DNA of 64,000 bases, taken from positions 17,754-81,753 of the forward strand of contig JAJYSP010000010.1 in assembly GCA_021793515.1 (NCBI GenBank), written 5' to 3'. Below the pieces are notes generated by a model. It had not been told where the DNA came from, did not search any database, and saw nothing but the letters and a program-made list of their open reading frames with translations. The stretch comes from Actinomycetes bacterium. GTDB taxonomy: Bacteria; Actinomycetota; Acidimicrobiia; Acidimicrobiales; RAAP-2. Position numbers and translations under genes: made by a program. This document shows positions 31,890-42,303 of this stretch, piece by piece; the stretch's first letter is position 1; the number at the start of each line of letters is the position of its first letter.

Positions 31890-32842
31890 GGGGCCTCGCG
31901 CTGCCGCGTTCGCCCAAGGTGATCCTCGGGCTCGGAATCCTCGGGTTCTTCATCGTGCTGACCGTGGTCGGGCCGTGGCTCGCGCCCTACAACCCGAGCT
32001 CGACCGCCTTCACGGCGCTGCTCACGCCGTCCTCGCACCACTGGCTCGGCACGACGAGCCTCGGCCAGGACATCTTCTCTCAGCTCCTCGTCGGCGCGCG
32101 CGCCACGATGGTTGTCGCCCTCGTGGCGGGCCTGGTCGCGACGCTGCTGTCAATGACGATCGGCATTTCGGCGGGCTACCTGGGCGGCGTGCCCGACGAC
32201 GGGCTCACACTGCTCTCCAACGTCTTTCTCGCCATCCCGGGGGTGCCGCTGCTCATCGTCATCGACAGCTACCTGCCGGTCAACAGCCGCTCGAACGAGT
32301 TCGTCATCGGTCTCATCATCAGCCTCACCGGCTGGGCGTGGGGCGCGCGGGTGCTGCGGGCCCAGACGATGTCGTTGCGCAACCGCGACTTCGTCGAGGC
32401 GGCGCGGATCATTGGTGAGTCGCGCCGGCGCATCATGTTCAGCGAGATCGCCCCGAACCTCCTGCCGGTGCTCGCATCCTCACTGCTCTTCACGGTGCTT
32501 TACTCGATCGGGGCCTACGTGACCCTCGCCTACATCGGGCTCACGAGCACCGCGACGTGGAACTGGGGCACCATGCTCTATTGGGCCCAGGCGAACAACG
32601 CGCCCCTCTCAAACGAGTGGTACTGGTTCGTGCCGCCGGGCATCTGCATCGCGCTCGTGGGCACGGGGCTCGCACTCGTCAACTTCGGGATCGACGAGTT
32701 CATCAATCCGCGGCTGCGCGCGGCCGGCCTAACTGCTCGACAGCGCCGCCAGCTGGGTCTGGCGCGCCGCCCGAGGCTCGGCGTCACGCCGGTGCTGCGC
32801 ACGGCCTCCTCACGTCAACCCACGGGCGTGGTGGCGAAGTGA
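31886..32842 (+). CDS. ABC transporter permease, DppC/OppC type
   Basis: A 318-residue permease with six hydrophobic segments. HHWLGTTSLGQDIFSQLLVGARATM near the start is the DppC signature, and the EAA loop reads NRDFVEAARIIGESRRRIMFSEIAPN. It is the partner of the DppB-type permease upstream. The C-terminus is basic and extended (RQRRQLGLARR). The stop overlaps the following ATPase start (GTGA). Confidence 0.9.
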   Translation: MRGLALPRSPKVILGLGILGFFIVLTVVGPWLAPYNPSSTAFTALLTPSSHHWLGTTSLGQDIFSQLLVGARATMVVALVAGLVATLLSMTIGISAGYLGGVPDDGLTLLSNVFLAIPGVPLLIVIDSYLPVNSRSNEFVIGLIISLTGWAWGARVLRAQTMSLRNRDFVEAARIIGESRRRIMFSEIAPNLLPVLASSLLFTVLYSIGAYVTLAYIGLTSTATWNWGTMLYWAQANNAPLSNEWYWFVPPGICIALVGTGLALVNFGIDEFINPRLRAAGLTARQRRQLGLARRPRLGVTPVLRTASSRQPTGVVAK

Positions 32843-33980
32843 GCGCCACCATCCCGCGCGAGCACGAGCCCACCGAGGTCGTCGACGTCGCGACGAGCGC
32901 CGTCGCGACCGGTGTCGCGCGCCACGAGCCCGTGCTCGAGATCGAGGGTTTCAGCGTCGACTACGGCGCCGGTGCGAGCATGGTGCGTGCCGTCGACGAA
33001 GTGACGCTGCGTCTCGATCGCTCGCGGGTGCTCGGCATCGCCGGCGAGAGCGGCTCGGGCAAGTCGACGCTCGTCTACGCCATGACCCGGCTGCTGCGCG
33101 CGCCGGGTCTCATCAGCGGCGGCCGGGTCCTGTTGCACACGACCGATGACGACGGGGTCGTCACCCCGGTCAACCTCGTCGAGGCGAGCGAGTCCGAGCT
33201 GCGCAAGGTCCGCTGGTCCCACGTGTCCATCGTGCTCCAAAGTGCGCTCAGCGCCCTCAACCCGGTGCTACGCATCGGCCGTGAGTTCGACGAGGTGCTG
33301 AAGACCCACCGCAAGGACATGACCAAAGCCCAGCGCCGCGCACGCGCCGTCGAACTCCTGCGCCTGGTCGGGTTGACCGAGGACCGGCTCGACCGCTACC
33401 CCCACGAGCTCTCGGGCGGCCAACGTCAGCGCGTCATGATCGCCGTCGCGCTCGCCCTGGACCCCGAGCTCGTGATCATGGACGAGCCCACGACCGCCCT
33501 CGACGTGGTCACCCAACGCGAGATCATCAGCGAGCTGGCCACGCTGCGCGCGCGCTTCGGTTTCGCGATGATCTTCATCACCCACGACCTCTCACTACTC
33601 GTAGAGCTGGCCGACGAGATCGCGGTCATGTACGCCGGCTCGATCGTGGAACGCGCTGGCGCGCGCGAGCTCTACGAGGCGCCGCGCCACCCCTACACGC
33701 TGGGCCTGCTCCACTCGTTCCCGCCGCTGCACGGCGAGCGTCGCGAACTGACCGGGATACCCGGGTCACCGCCGGACCTCGCGGACCCGCCGGCGGGCTG
33801 TCGCTTCGCGCCGCGGTGCACCTTCGCCATGGCGCGCTGTCTCACTGAGCGTCCGACGTTGCGCGAGTTCGGCGACGAGGGCCGCAGTGTGGCGTGCTGG
33901 CTCTTTGACCCCGCGAGTGCGTCGCGCGTGCCCGTCGAGCTCTCCCTCGCGCCGTCGGCCCGACAGACCGTGGGGGAGCC

Positions 33981-33984
<4 letters not shown>
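32839..33984 (+). CDS. ABC transporter ATP-binding protein, DppD/OppD type
   Basis: A 381-residue ATPase. Walker A is GESGSGKST, the signature LSGGQRQR, Walker B ELVIMDEPTTALD and the switch His in IFITHDLSLL. The C-terminal Cys-rich block GCRFAPRCTFAMARC is the oligopeptide-type iron-sulfur/regulatory extension. The first 35 residues (VVDVATSAVAT) are an extra Ala/Val/Thr-rich tail that the family usually lacks. GTG 32839 overlaps the previous stop; an upstream open extension overlaps the permease and was not used. Confidence 0.92.
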
Positions 33985-35030
<1,046 letters not shown>

Positions 35031-35177
35031 ACGACCATCCAGTCGAGCGCCCACCACTGTTGGTGAGTGCTGGCAAGGACGCGGGTCCAACCGGCCCCGC
35101 GTCAGTAGTACGGACCCACACGGTTCATAAAGACGTCGGCGAGAGCCGGCTGGACGAAACCAATATAAAGGATGCGT

Positions 35178-36845
35178 ATGTTTAGAAAGTCAGGAGTCGC
35201 AGTACTCGCAATGTCCTGCATGACCCTCGGGATCGTCGGACTGAGTTCCGGCGTGGCGAACGCCAGCACCAGTTCGGTGGTCTCACTCGAGGGCAACACG
35301 GGGGTCACATTCACGAACAACTTCAATCCGTTTGACTCGAGTTCCTTCGCCGCGCAGTTGAGCGTTCGCTCACTGGTGAACGAGCCGCTCTTCGAGTTCG
35401 ACCTGTTGAAGGCCAACACGCAGTATCCGTGGCTCGCCACGAAGTACCAGTGGGCCAATGGTGGAAAGACCTTGACCTTCACGTTGCGCAAAGGCGTCAA
35501 GTGGAGCGACGGCAAGCCGTTCACCTCAGCCGACGTCGCCTTCACGTTCGACCTGTTGAACCGCGTCCCCGCGGCCAACGTCTACGGCGTGCCGACGATG
35601 TCGAGCAACGCGACGGTGCACGGTCCGTACTCGGTGACGCTGCACTACGCGACGCCCCAGTACCTCAACATCACCGCCATCGCGGGCACCGCGTTGATCG
35701 TCCCCCAGCACATCTGGGCGAAGATCCACAACCCGGCGACCGCGGTCGTGACCAAGCCGATCGGGACGGGGCCGTACGAGTTGACGAGTTTCTCAACGAC
35801 GGCGGTCAAGTACCACGCCAATCCCAAGTACTGGGGTGGCAAGCCGGCCGCGAGTGAGGTCCTCGTTCCGTCGTACTCGTCCAACACGGCCGCCGCGACA
35901 GCGCTCGCTGACGGGCAGTTGACGTGGGCGGGCAACGACATTGCCAACGTCAACCAGATCTTCGTCAACAAGAACCCGCGCACGAACCACACGTTCTTCG
36001 CACCGGGTTCGACGGTGACCCTCGAGTTCAACGTGACCGGCAACGGACCGCTCAGTGACCCGGCCGTGCGTCGAGCCATTAGCGCGGGCATCGACCGTAC
36101 GGCGCTCTCGGTCAAGGGTGAGACGGGCTATGAGAAGCCGGCGACCTCCTCGAGCGCGTTGATCCTGCCCAACCAGGCGTCCTACCTGATCCCGTCGTTG
36201 AAGAATGACCTGTCACCGCACGCCGATCCGGCCAAGGTGGCCTCAATCCTCACCGCCGACGGCTACACGAAGGACTCGAACGGCTTCTACGCGAAGAACG
36301 GCAAGGAGATCCAGTTCTCGATTGAGGACCCGACCGCCTACTCCGACTACTACGCCGACGACCAGCTGATCTCCAACGAGCTCCAGGCCGAGGGTATCGA
36401 CGCCACCGTGAACGGCGTCCAGGCGTCCCAGTGGTACTCGGACTCAGCGAGCGGGAACTTCCAGACGATCATCCACTGGGGTAACGGCGGGGTGAGCCCC
36501 TACGTCCAGTACGCGAACTGGCTCGACTACACCCAGTCGGCGCCCATCGGCTCGTCGGCCAACGCGGACTATGGCCGCTACGACTCGCCGGCGGCCCAGG
36601 CCGCGCTGAAGACGCTGTCGACCATCAACCCGGCCAACACCAAGGCCCTGCACGCGGCGGTCGCCACCCTGGAGAACCTCGTGTCCACCCAGGTACCGGT
36701 GGCCCCGCTCATGTACGGCGCGGACTGGGACGAGTACTCGACGGCTCACTTCACGGGCTTCGTGACACCGCAGAACCCCTACGCGGACCCGTCGCCGGGT
36801 GACCCGCAGCTCCCGCTGATCTTGATGCGACTCAAGAAGGCGTAA
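35178..36845 (+). CDS. Extracellular solute-binding protein, family 5 (SBP_bac_5)
   Basis: A 555-residue periplasmic-type binding protein of the oligopeptide/oligosaccharide class. The signal peptide is residues 1-29 with a type I site (ANA before Ser); there is no lipobox, which is unusual for an actinobacterial binding protein. Family features are LVNEPLFEFD, LRKGVKWSDGKPFTSADVAFTFDLL and PIGTGPYELTSF. ATG 35178 is chosen over 35172 because AAAGG is six bases upstream of it. It delivers the substrate to the preceding permeases; GH1 next door suggests a beta-glucoside or oligosaccharide. Confidence 0.88.
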   Translation: MFRKSGVAVLAMSCMTLGIVGLSSGVANASTSSVVSLEGNTGVTFTNNFNPFDSSSFAAQLSVRSLVNEPLFEFDLLKANTQYPWLATKYQWANGGKTLTFTLRKGVKWSDGKPFTSADVAFTFDLLNRVPAANVYGVPTMSSNATVHGPYSVTLHYATPQYLNITAIAGTALIVPQHIWAKIHNPATAVVTKPIGTGPYELTSFSTTAVKYHANPKYWGGKPAASEVLVPSYSSNTAAATALADGQLTWAGNDIANVNQIFVNKNPRTNHTFFAPGSTVTLEFNVTGNGPLSDPAVRRAISAGIDRTALSVKGETGYEKPATSSSALILPNQASYLIPSLKNDLSPHADPAKVASILTADGYTKDSNGFYAKNGKEIQFSIEDPTAYSDYYADDQLISNELQAEGIDATVNGVQASQWYSDSASGNFQTIIHWGNGGVSPYVQYANWLDYTQSAPIGSSANADYGRYDSPAAQAALKTLSTINPANTKALHAAVATLENLVSTQVPVAPLMYGADWDEYSTAHFTGFVTPQNPYADPSPGDPQLPLILMRLKKA

Positions 36846-36852
36846 CGCGATT

Positions 36853-36899
36853 CCTGACGAAGGGCGCATCGCACCAATCCCGGTGCGCCCTTCGTCAGG
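36853..36899 (+). terminator. Perfect 16-bp hairpin between binding protein and glucosidase genes
   Basis: Bases 36853-36868 pair perfectly with 36884-36899 around a 15-base loop. No T-tract follows. It lies seven bases after the binding-protein stop and 36 bases before the glucosidase start. It may partly terminate or stabilise the upstream mRNA, raising binding-protein level over glucosidase. Confidence 0.7.
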
Positions 36900-36935
36900 T
36901 CCCCCAACCATCGACATCCGACCACCAGGAGCACC

Positions 36936-38381
36936 GTGACCACCCGCACATCCCCCCTCGCACTCACCCGTCCATTCCCACCCGGCTTCCTGTGGGGAAC
37001 CGCGACCGCGGCCTACCAGATCGAGGGTGCCACCACCGAAGACGGTCGCGGCGAATCGATCTGGGACACGTTCAGCCGTCGCCCGGGTGCCGTGCTGCAC
37101 GGCGACACCGGCGACGTCGCCTGTGACCACTACCACCGCCTCGACGAGGACCTCGACCTACTCGAGGAGCTCGGCGTCGGCGCCTACCGGTTCTCGGTCG
37201 CCTGGCCGCGGATCCAACCGAGCGGCACCGGCCCCGCCAATCAGCGCGGCCTCGACTTCTACCGCCGGCTCGTCGACGGACTGCGCGCTCGCAACATCGA
37301 GCCGACCCTCACCCTCTACCACTGGGACCTGCCCCAACCGCTGCAGGACCGCGGCGGGTGGTGCGACCGTGACACCACCGACCGCTTCGCTGACTACGTG
37401 GACCTGGTCGCGCGGTCCCTCGGCGGGGACGTGGAGCGCTGGATCACGCTCAACGAACCCTGGTGCTCGTCGTGGCTCGGCTACGGCGCGGGCTACCACG
37501 CCCCGGGCACCCGCGACATCGGCATGGCCGCCGCCGCGAACCACCATCTCCTGCTCGCCCACGGCAAGGCGATTCCGATCCTGCGCGCCGCCGTCGAGAA
37601 CGCGCGCGTGGGTATCACGCTCAACCTCGGCGACCACCGACCCGGTTCGGACCACCCCCTCGACGTCGCGGCCGCGCGCCGCGCCGACGGCAACCTCAAC
37701 CGGCTCTTCCTCGACCCGATCTTTCACGGTGAGTACCCCGCGGACATGCTCGAGCACTACGCGTCGGTCTCGCCGGGCTTCTCGGTCGTGCGCGAGGGCG
37801 ACCTCGAGCTCATCGCCCAGCCCATCGACTTCCTCGGGGTGAACTACTACTTCCCCTCGACGGTGATCGACGAGTCACGGGCGACCGAGGCGCGACTGGC
37901 TGGCTACTTCGTCTCGCCCGAGGACCCGTTCCCCGACCTCAAGGTCCGGTCGGTCGAGACGCCGGGGCGCGACAAGACGGCGATGGACTGGGAGATCCAC
38001 GCGTCGGGCCTCACGTCGCTGCTCGTGCGGATCCGAGACGAGTACCACTCGCTACCCATCTACATCACCGAGAACGGCGCGGCCTTCGACGACTACGTGG
38101 ACCCCAACGGCCACGTGATGGACCTCAACCGGATCGCGTACCTCCAAGAGCACATCTCGGCCGTGCACGACGCCATCGACGCCGGGGTCAACGTGCAGGG
38201 CTACTTCGTGTGGAGCCTGCTCGACAACTTCGAGTGGTCCTACGGCTACTCGCGACGATTCGGCATCGTGTGGGTCGACTTCCCGACGGGCCGACGACTG
38301 ACCAAGGCGAGCTTCGCCTGGTACCACGACACGATCAAGAAGAACTCGGTCGAGTACGCCACGTCGGTGGGTAGTTCGTAG
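36936..38381 (+). CDS. Glycoside hydrolase family 1 beta-glucosidase
   Basis: A 481-residue intracellular GH1 enzyme with retaining mechanism. The N-terminal signature is PPGFLWGTATAAYQIEG. The acid/base Glu is E174 in TLNEPW, the nucleophile E379 in ITENGAAF, and the aglycone-side motif WSLLDNFEWSYGY is near 435. No signal peptide, so it would hydrolyse imported cellobiose or aryl-beta-glucosides. AGGAG lies four bases before GTG 36936. It is the last gene of the LacI cluster. Confidence 0.93.
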   Translation: MTTRTSPLALTRPFPPGFLWGTATAAYQIEGATTEDGRGESIWDTFSRRPGAVLHGDTGDVACDHYHRLDEDLDLLEELGVGAYRFSVAWPRIQPSGTGPANQRGLDFYRRLVDGLRARNIEPTLTLYHWDLPQPLQDRGGWCDRDTTDRFADYVDLVARSLGGDVERWITLNEPWCSSWLGYGAGYHAPGTRDIGMAAAANHHLLLAHGKAIPILRAAVENARVGITLNLGDHRPGSDHPLDVAAARRADGNLNRLFLDPIFHGEYPADMLEHYASVSPGFSVVREGDLELIAQPIDFLGVNYYFPSTVIDESRATEARLAGYFVSPEDPFPDLKVRSVETPGRDKTAMDWEIHASGLTSLLVRIRDEYHSLPIYITENGAAFDDYVDPNGHVMDLNRIAYLQEHISAVHDAIDAGVNVQGYFVWSLLDNFEWSYGYSRRFGIVWVDFPTGRRLTKASFAWYHDTIKKNSVEYATSVGSS

Positions 38382-38419
38382 CCGCATCGACACGCGACGG
38401 CCGCTGGTACCGTCAGCCC

Positions 38420-39466
38420 GTGATGAACCTTCGGGGGGCTGGCGCGCTGGCGGTGGTGCTCGTCGTCAGCCTGGCGTCGCCGGGAGCGGTCGCGTCGAGC
38501 CAGGTCGCTCGCGGGCTGGTTGAGGCGAAGTCGCCGGGCGCGCTCGCGGTGTCGAGCCACGGGCAGCTGTACGTGCTCGACCCCGTGCGCGACCAGATCC
38601 TGCGTCTCGTTCCGGGCGGGAGGTTCCGCGTCGTCGCGGGCACGGGCCGTCGCGGATTCTCCGGTGACGGGGGACCGGCGCTCAACGCCACGATTGCGGT
38701 CGACGAGCAGAGTGGTCTCGCGGTCGCCGCGAACGGGACCGTCTACTTCGCCGACACCGGCAACGGCCGGGTGCGTGCGGTGGCACCGAACGGTGTCATC
38801 ACGACGGTCGCGGGCGGCGGCACGACGGTGCCGGGCGTGGCGCGGATCAAGGCGTCACGAGCCCGGTTCGCTGGCATCGCCCAGGTGAACGGACTCGCCA
38901 TCGGTCCACGGGGCGAGCTGCTCGTGGGGGCGAACGGTGTCTACCGGTTGGCCAACGGGGTGTTGACGTGGCTCGTCGGGTCGAGCGCGCCAGCGCGCAA
39001 TCGGGGTTTTAGCGGCTACGGGCGCAACCCCGCGCGCCAAGCGGACTTCATCCCCGCCGTCACCCTCGCGGTCGACGGGCGCGGCGACGTGCTCGTGGGC
39101 GGCGGGAACACCTGGAGCCTCTATGAGTGCACGTCGACGGGGACGTTGCGCTTCGTCCAGGGGGACCGGGCACAGGGTGGGTACTTCGCCGCCATGGCCC
39201 GCGCGCCCGACGGGTCGGTGGTGCTCGCGGGCGGCGCGCGCGGACTCGCCCGATTCCTCCCGACCGGACGAATCACGAGAATCGCGGCGGGGCCCCTCGC
39301 GTCGGTTCTGCCGGGTAGGAACCACTTCACCGTCGGCGACGGCGTCGCCGTCGCCCGCGACGGCGCGATCTACCTCGACAACACGGCGAACAACGGCTTC
39401 TCCTCCATCAGCGCCATCGTGCGACTGGACCCGTCGGGTCACGCGACGCTGCTGTGGCACTCGTGA
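38420..39466 (+). CDS. Secreted NHL-repeat beta-propeller protein
   Basis: A 348-residue protein with a signal peptide (residues 1-26, cleavage near AVA-SS) and repeated strands of NHL type: GALAVSSHGQLYVLDPVRDQILRL, GLAVAANGTVYFADTGNGRVRAV, LAVDGRGDVLVGG. They probably close a five- or six-blade propeller. VAGTGRRGFSGDGGPA is the classical NHL-loop sequence. Function is unknown; such proteins bind ligands outside the cell. GTG 38420 lies six bases after a TACCGT box (38408-38413), leaderless style; an ATG follows directly. Confidence 0.8.
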   Translation: MMNLRGAGALAVVLVVSLASPGAVASSQVARGLVEAKSPGALAVSSHGQLYVLDPVRDQILRLVPGGRFRVVAGTGRRGFSGDGGPALNATIAVDEQSGLAVAANGTVYFADTGNGRVRAVAPNGVITTVAGGGTTVPGVARIKASRARFAGIAQVNGLAIGPRGELLVGANGVYRLANGVLTWLVGSSAPARNRGFSGYGRNPARQADFIPAVTLAVDGRGDVLVGGGNTWSLYECTSTGTLRFVQGDRAQGGYFAAMARAPDGSVVLAGGARGLARFLPTGRITRIAAGPLASVLPGRNHFTVGDGVAVARDGAIYLDNTANNGFSSISAIVRLDPSGHATLLWHS

Positions 39467-39540
39467 GCGGTCGCGGACGGGTGGTCGCCGAGTCCGTGGC
39501 GGTGGCGAAGCGGGCGGGCCGCGCCGAGTAGATTCACCCC

Positions 39541-39729
39541 GTGTCAGAAATCACCAACGAGACCGTCACGTCGATCGAAGCGACGCTCGCCAGCGTCGAT
39601 CGTGCGCTCGAACGGCTACGCGCGGGCACCTATCGTCAGTGCCAGGTCTGTGGGCGTGCCATCGACGAGGCCGACCTCGTCGCCGACCCCCTGCTCAGCC
39701 ACTGCTCGGAACATCCCGAACTCGGCTAG
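39541..39729 (+). CDS. Small DksA/TraR-type zinc-finger protein
   Basis: A 62-residue protein: an N-terminal helix (TSIEATLASVDRALERLRAGTY) followed by CQVCGRAIDEADLVADPLLSHCSEH, a CxxC and CxxH zinc site of the DksA/TraR type. It lacks the long coiled coil and is much shorter than DksA (about 150). It could contact RNA polymerase or simply be a zinc-binding regulator. A TAGATT box (39529-39534) ends six bases before GTG 39541. It is convergent with sodN, with five bases between the stops. Confidence 0.75.
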   Translation: MSEITNETVTSIEATLASVDRALERLRAGTYRQCQVCGRAIDEADLVADPLLSHCSEHPELG

Positions 39730-39734
39730 GCCCG

Positions 39735-40151
39735 CTACTTCTTGGTCGCCCAGAAGATCTCGGCGATGGCGTCGATCTCGCTCAGCAAGCGGTCGGCCAC
39801 GACGACGTCGTTAGTCTTCTTCGCGTCGCCGGCGGACTTGGTGGCCATCCAGAACAGGTCGTGCAGGTTCGGGAACTGCTTGAGGTGCTCGACCTTGAAG
39901 TAGTCGGTCCACAGCACCCACAGGTGATGCTTGACGAGCTCGCAGCGCTCCTCCTTGATGATCGTCGCGCGCACCTTGAAGTCCGGGTCGTTCGAGGCGT
40001 TGTACTTCTCCATCGTGGCCTTCACGGACTGGGCCTCGATGCGGGCCTGGGCCGGGTCGTAGACGCCGCAGGGCAGGTCACAGTGGGCGTAGACCGACAG
40101 TGGCGTGGTGCGGGCGTCGAGCAGGGCGTTGAGACGAGAGACGATCGACAT
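39735..40151 (-). CDS. sodN: Nickel superoxide dismutase
   Basis: A 138-residue Ni-SOD precursor that dismutates superoxide. After a 22-residue leader (ending SVYA) comes the mature N-terminus HCDLPCGVYDPAQ, in which His1, Cys2 and Cys6 bind nickel and Tyr9 gates the site (H23, C24, C28, Y31 of the precursor). The C-terminal four-helix part (YFKVEHLKQFPNLHDLFWMATKSA) fits the family. The leader is longer than the 14 residues known in Streptomyces. AAAGG lies six bases before ATG 40149-40151. The maturation peptidase is divergent next door. Confidence 0.95.
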   Translation of the reverse strand: MSIVSRLNALLDARTTPLSVYAHCDLPCGVYDPAQARIEAQSVKATMEKYNASNDPDFKVRATIIKEERCELVKHHLWVLWTDYFKVEHLKQFPNLHDLFWMATKSAGDAKKTNDVVVADRLLSEIDAIAEIFWATKK

Positions 40152-40183
40152 GGTGAGCCTTTCGAGTGCTGGCACCGCGAGGG

Positions 40184-40202
40184 TGCGTTTCGCTGATACG
40201 CA
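40184..40202. promoter_or_regulatory. Palindrome in the sodN/sodX divergent region
   Basis: TGCGT (40184-40188) and ACGCA (40198-40202) form an inverted repeat of five bases each with nine between. It lies 33 bases upstream of sodN and 37 bases before sodX; a metal- or redox-sensor operator is possible. Confidence 0.35.
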
Positions 40203-40239
40203 ACGCAGGTTAGTCAGTTCGCTGAGTTATCGTTCGCCC

Positions 40240-40545
40240 GTGACCAGGTTCGTTTCGCTGTTCCTGAGACGACTCACCGTCGTGGGCGACTCCATGGCGC
40301 CCACCTACCGAGACGGTGATCGTCTGACGGCGCTGCGCCGCTGGCGCCGCGTGCGGGTGGGCGACGTGGTCGTCGTGCCCGATCCGCGCGACCCGGCGCG
40401 GCCCCTGCTCAAGCGCTGCGTGGCGCGCGCGGGGCGACGACTCGACCTGCGTGGGGACAACGCGGCCGCCTCCACGGACTCGCGCGACTTCGGGCTGGTC
40501 GAGGAGACCTCGGTGCGCTGGCTCATCCCTCGACGCCAGTCGTAG
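40240..40545 (+). CDS. sodX: Ni-SOD maturation peptidase (S26 signal-peptidase-like)
   Basis: A 101-residue S26-family peptidase that removes the Ni-SOD leader. It has the catalytic Ser in VVGDSMAPTYRDGD (about residue 18) and the Lys in PLLKRCVARAGRRLDLRGDN (about 65). It is soluble, shorter than SPase I and next to sodN, the conserved pairing. GTG 40240 lies six bases after TATCGT (40228-40233), with no Shine-Dalgarno. The open frame upstream of it is not used. Confidence 0.88.
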   Translation: MTRFVSLFLRRLTVVGDSMAPTYRDGDRLTALRRWRRVRVGDVVVVPDPRDPARPLLKRCVARAGRRLDLRGDNAAASTDSRDFGLVEETSVRWLIPRRQS

Positions 40546-40577
40546 GCCGCGACCAGGGGCACCGTTAGGCTGAGTCC

Positions 40578-41795
40578 ATGGCCCGACTCGCCGTACTCTC
40601 GTACCACACGTCACCGCTCGCCCAGCCGGGCACCGGCGACGGTGGCGGCATGAACGTCTACGTGCGTGAGCTCTCGAGTGCGCTCGCGCGCCTCGGTCAC
40701 GAGGTCGACGTCTACACCCGCCGCGACGACGCGCACCTGCGCGACACGCTGCTCGTCGAGCCGGGTTTTCGCGTCCACCACGTCACGGCCGGTCCGCCGA
40801 CGCCGCTCTCGCGCGAGGACTTCGAGCGCTACGTCGACGAGTTCGCCGATGGGGTCTCGGCCTCGTTCCGCTGCACCGGCGCGCCGGACGCGATCCACGC
40901 GAACTACTGGCTGAGCGCCATCGCCGGACACCGCCTGAAGCACGAACTGAATGTGCCGCTCGTGGTGACCTTCCACACCCTCGAACGGGTGAAGGCCGAC
41001 GCCTTCGAGGCCGAGTCTGAGGTCCGCTCCACCCAGGAGGCGGCGATCGTGGCCTGTGCCGACGCGGTGCTCGCCAGCTGCGAGGTCGAGGCCGAGCAGT
41101 TCGTGCGCTACTACGACGCCTCGCCGTCGCGGGTGCACATCGTGCCCCTAGGCGTCCAGCACGCCTTCTTCGCACCCGGCCACCGGCCCCAGGCCCGCCG
41201 GGCCCTCGGGCTCGAACCCGACCGGACCCTCCTGCTCTACGTCGGTCGGCTCCAGGCGCTGAAGGGGGTCGACCTCGCCCTCGAGACCCTGATCGAGACG
41301 AGGCTGCGCGGACGTGACGCCACCCTCGCGATCGTTGGGGGGCCGTCGGGGCCCGACGGCCGCGCGACGCTCGCCTACCTGCACCAGCGCGTGGCCGACG
41401 CCGGGGTCATCGACCACGTCACCTTCGTCGCCCCCCAGAGTCACCAACTGCTCTCGTCGTGGATGCGAGCGGCTGACGCGACCCTCGTGCCCTCGCGATC
41501 GGAGAGTTTCGGGCTCGTCGCCCTCGAGTCCTCGGCCTGCGGCACGCCGGTCGTGGCGAGCGAGGTGGGCGGACTCGCGAACCTGGTCGAGCCCGGCGTG
41601 AACGGACTCCTCGTCAACAGCCGGGCGCCCGGCGCGTGGGCCGACGCCGTCGCGACGGTCCTTGACGAGGACCACGCGACCACCATGTCCACCGCCGCCG
41701 TGCTGCTCGCCAAGCGCTACACCTGGCGCTCGGCCGGTGAGTCGTTGGCGTCACTCACCGACGCCCTCGCGACGTCGGGCCTCGTCCACTGTTAG
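40578..41795 (+). CDS. mshA: D-inositol-3-phosphate glycosyltransferase (MshA-type, GT4)
   Basis: A 405-residue GT-B fold enzyme. MshA makes the first intermediate of mycothiol from UDP-GlcNAc and inositol-phosphate. GDGGGMNVYVRELSSALARLGHEVDVYTRR at the N-terminus is the MshA/sucrose-phosphate-synthase signature; HANYWLS and the C-terminal LVPSRSESFGLVALESSACGTPVVAS carry the nucleotide-sugar site (E-x7-E). A TAGGCT box (40566-40571) ends six bases before the ATG. The stop shares one base with the YbjN gene start, the same order as in mycobacteria. Confidence 0.85.
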   Translation: MARLAVLSYHTSPLAQPGTGDGGGMNVYVRELSSALARLGHEVDVYTRRDDAHLRDTLLVEPGFRVHHVTAGPPTPLSREDFERYVDEFADGVSASFRCTGAPDAIHANYWLSAIAGHRLKHELNVPLVVTFHTLERVKADAFEAESEVRSTQEAAIVACADAVLASCEVEAEQFVRYYDASPSRVHIVPLGVQHAFFAPGHRPQARRALGLEPDRTLLLYVGRLQALKGVDLALETLIETRLRGRDATLAIVGGPSGPDGRATLAYLHQRVADAGVIDHVTFVAPQSHQLLSSWMRAADATLVPSRSESFGLVALESSACGTPVVASEVGGLANLVEPGVNGLLVNSRAPGAWADAVATVLDEDHATTMSTAAVLLAKRYTWRSAGESLASLTDALATSGLVHC

Positions 41796-42277
41796 TGGAA
41801 CGCTTTCCAATCGCCGACGCTGACGCCGCCACCCGACTCGACGAACGACTCGGCGAGTGGGCGCGAGCCTGGACGGGTGAGGGGCACGCGGTCACGATCG
41901 ATCACCACGCCGAGGCGGACCCGACGGGCCACTACCACTGGCTCGTACGCCTGCACGGCGAGGAGAAGGACGTCGTCACGGTGTGGATCTCGCTACGCCA
42001 GCGCTCGGTGCACGTCGAGACCGAGGTCGTGCCCGCGCCCGAGATGGGCGAGGAGGCGCTGTATCGCTACGCGCTCGTGCGCAACGCCGACCTGCGAAGC
42101 GTGCACCTGGCGATCGGGCCCGAGTTGGCCATCTACCTGGTCACGGCGCTGCCACTCGCCGAGCTGACCCTCGAGCGTCTCGACGAGATCATGGCCGCGG
42201 TGCTGATCTACGTCGACGAGCTCTACCCGACGATGATGACCCTGGGCTTTCCCTGGTACCGGCGTCGCCGGCGTTGA
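41795..42277 (+). CDS. YbjN-domain protein
   Basis: A 160-residue soluble protein of the YbjN family with a type III-secretion-chaperone-like fold. Family features are YHWLVRLHGEEKDVVTVWISLRQRSVHVETEVVP, the NADLRSVHLAIGPE strand and LDEIMAAVLIYVDELYP. In actinobacteria it commonly follows mshA, as here, with a one-base overlap. The role is unknown. GTG 41795. Confidence 0.82.
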   Translation: MERFPIADADAATRLDERLGEWARAWTGEGHAVTIDHHAEADPTGHYHWLVRLHGEEKDVVTVWISLRQRSVHVETEVVPAPEMGEEALYRYALVRNADLRSVHLAIGPELAIYLVTALPLAELTLERLDEIMAAVLIYVDELYPTMMTLGFPWYRRRRR

Positions 42278-42303
42278 GAACGGGCCGTCGGTAACCTGAG
42301 TCC

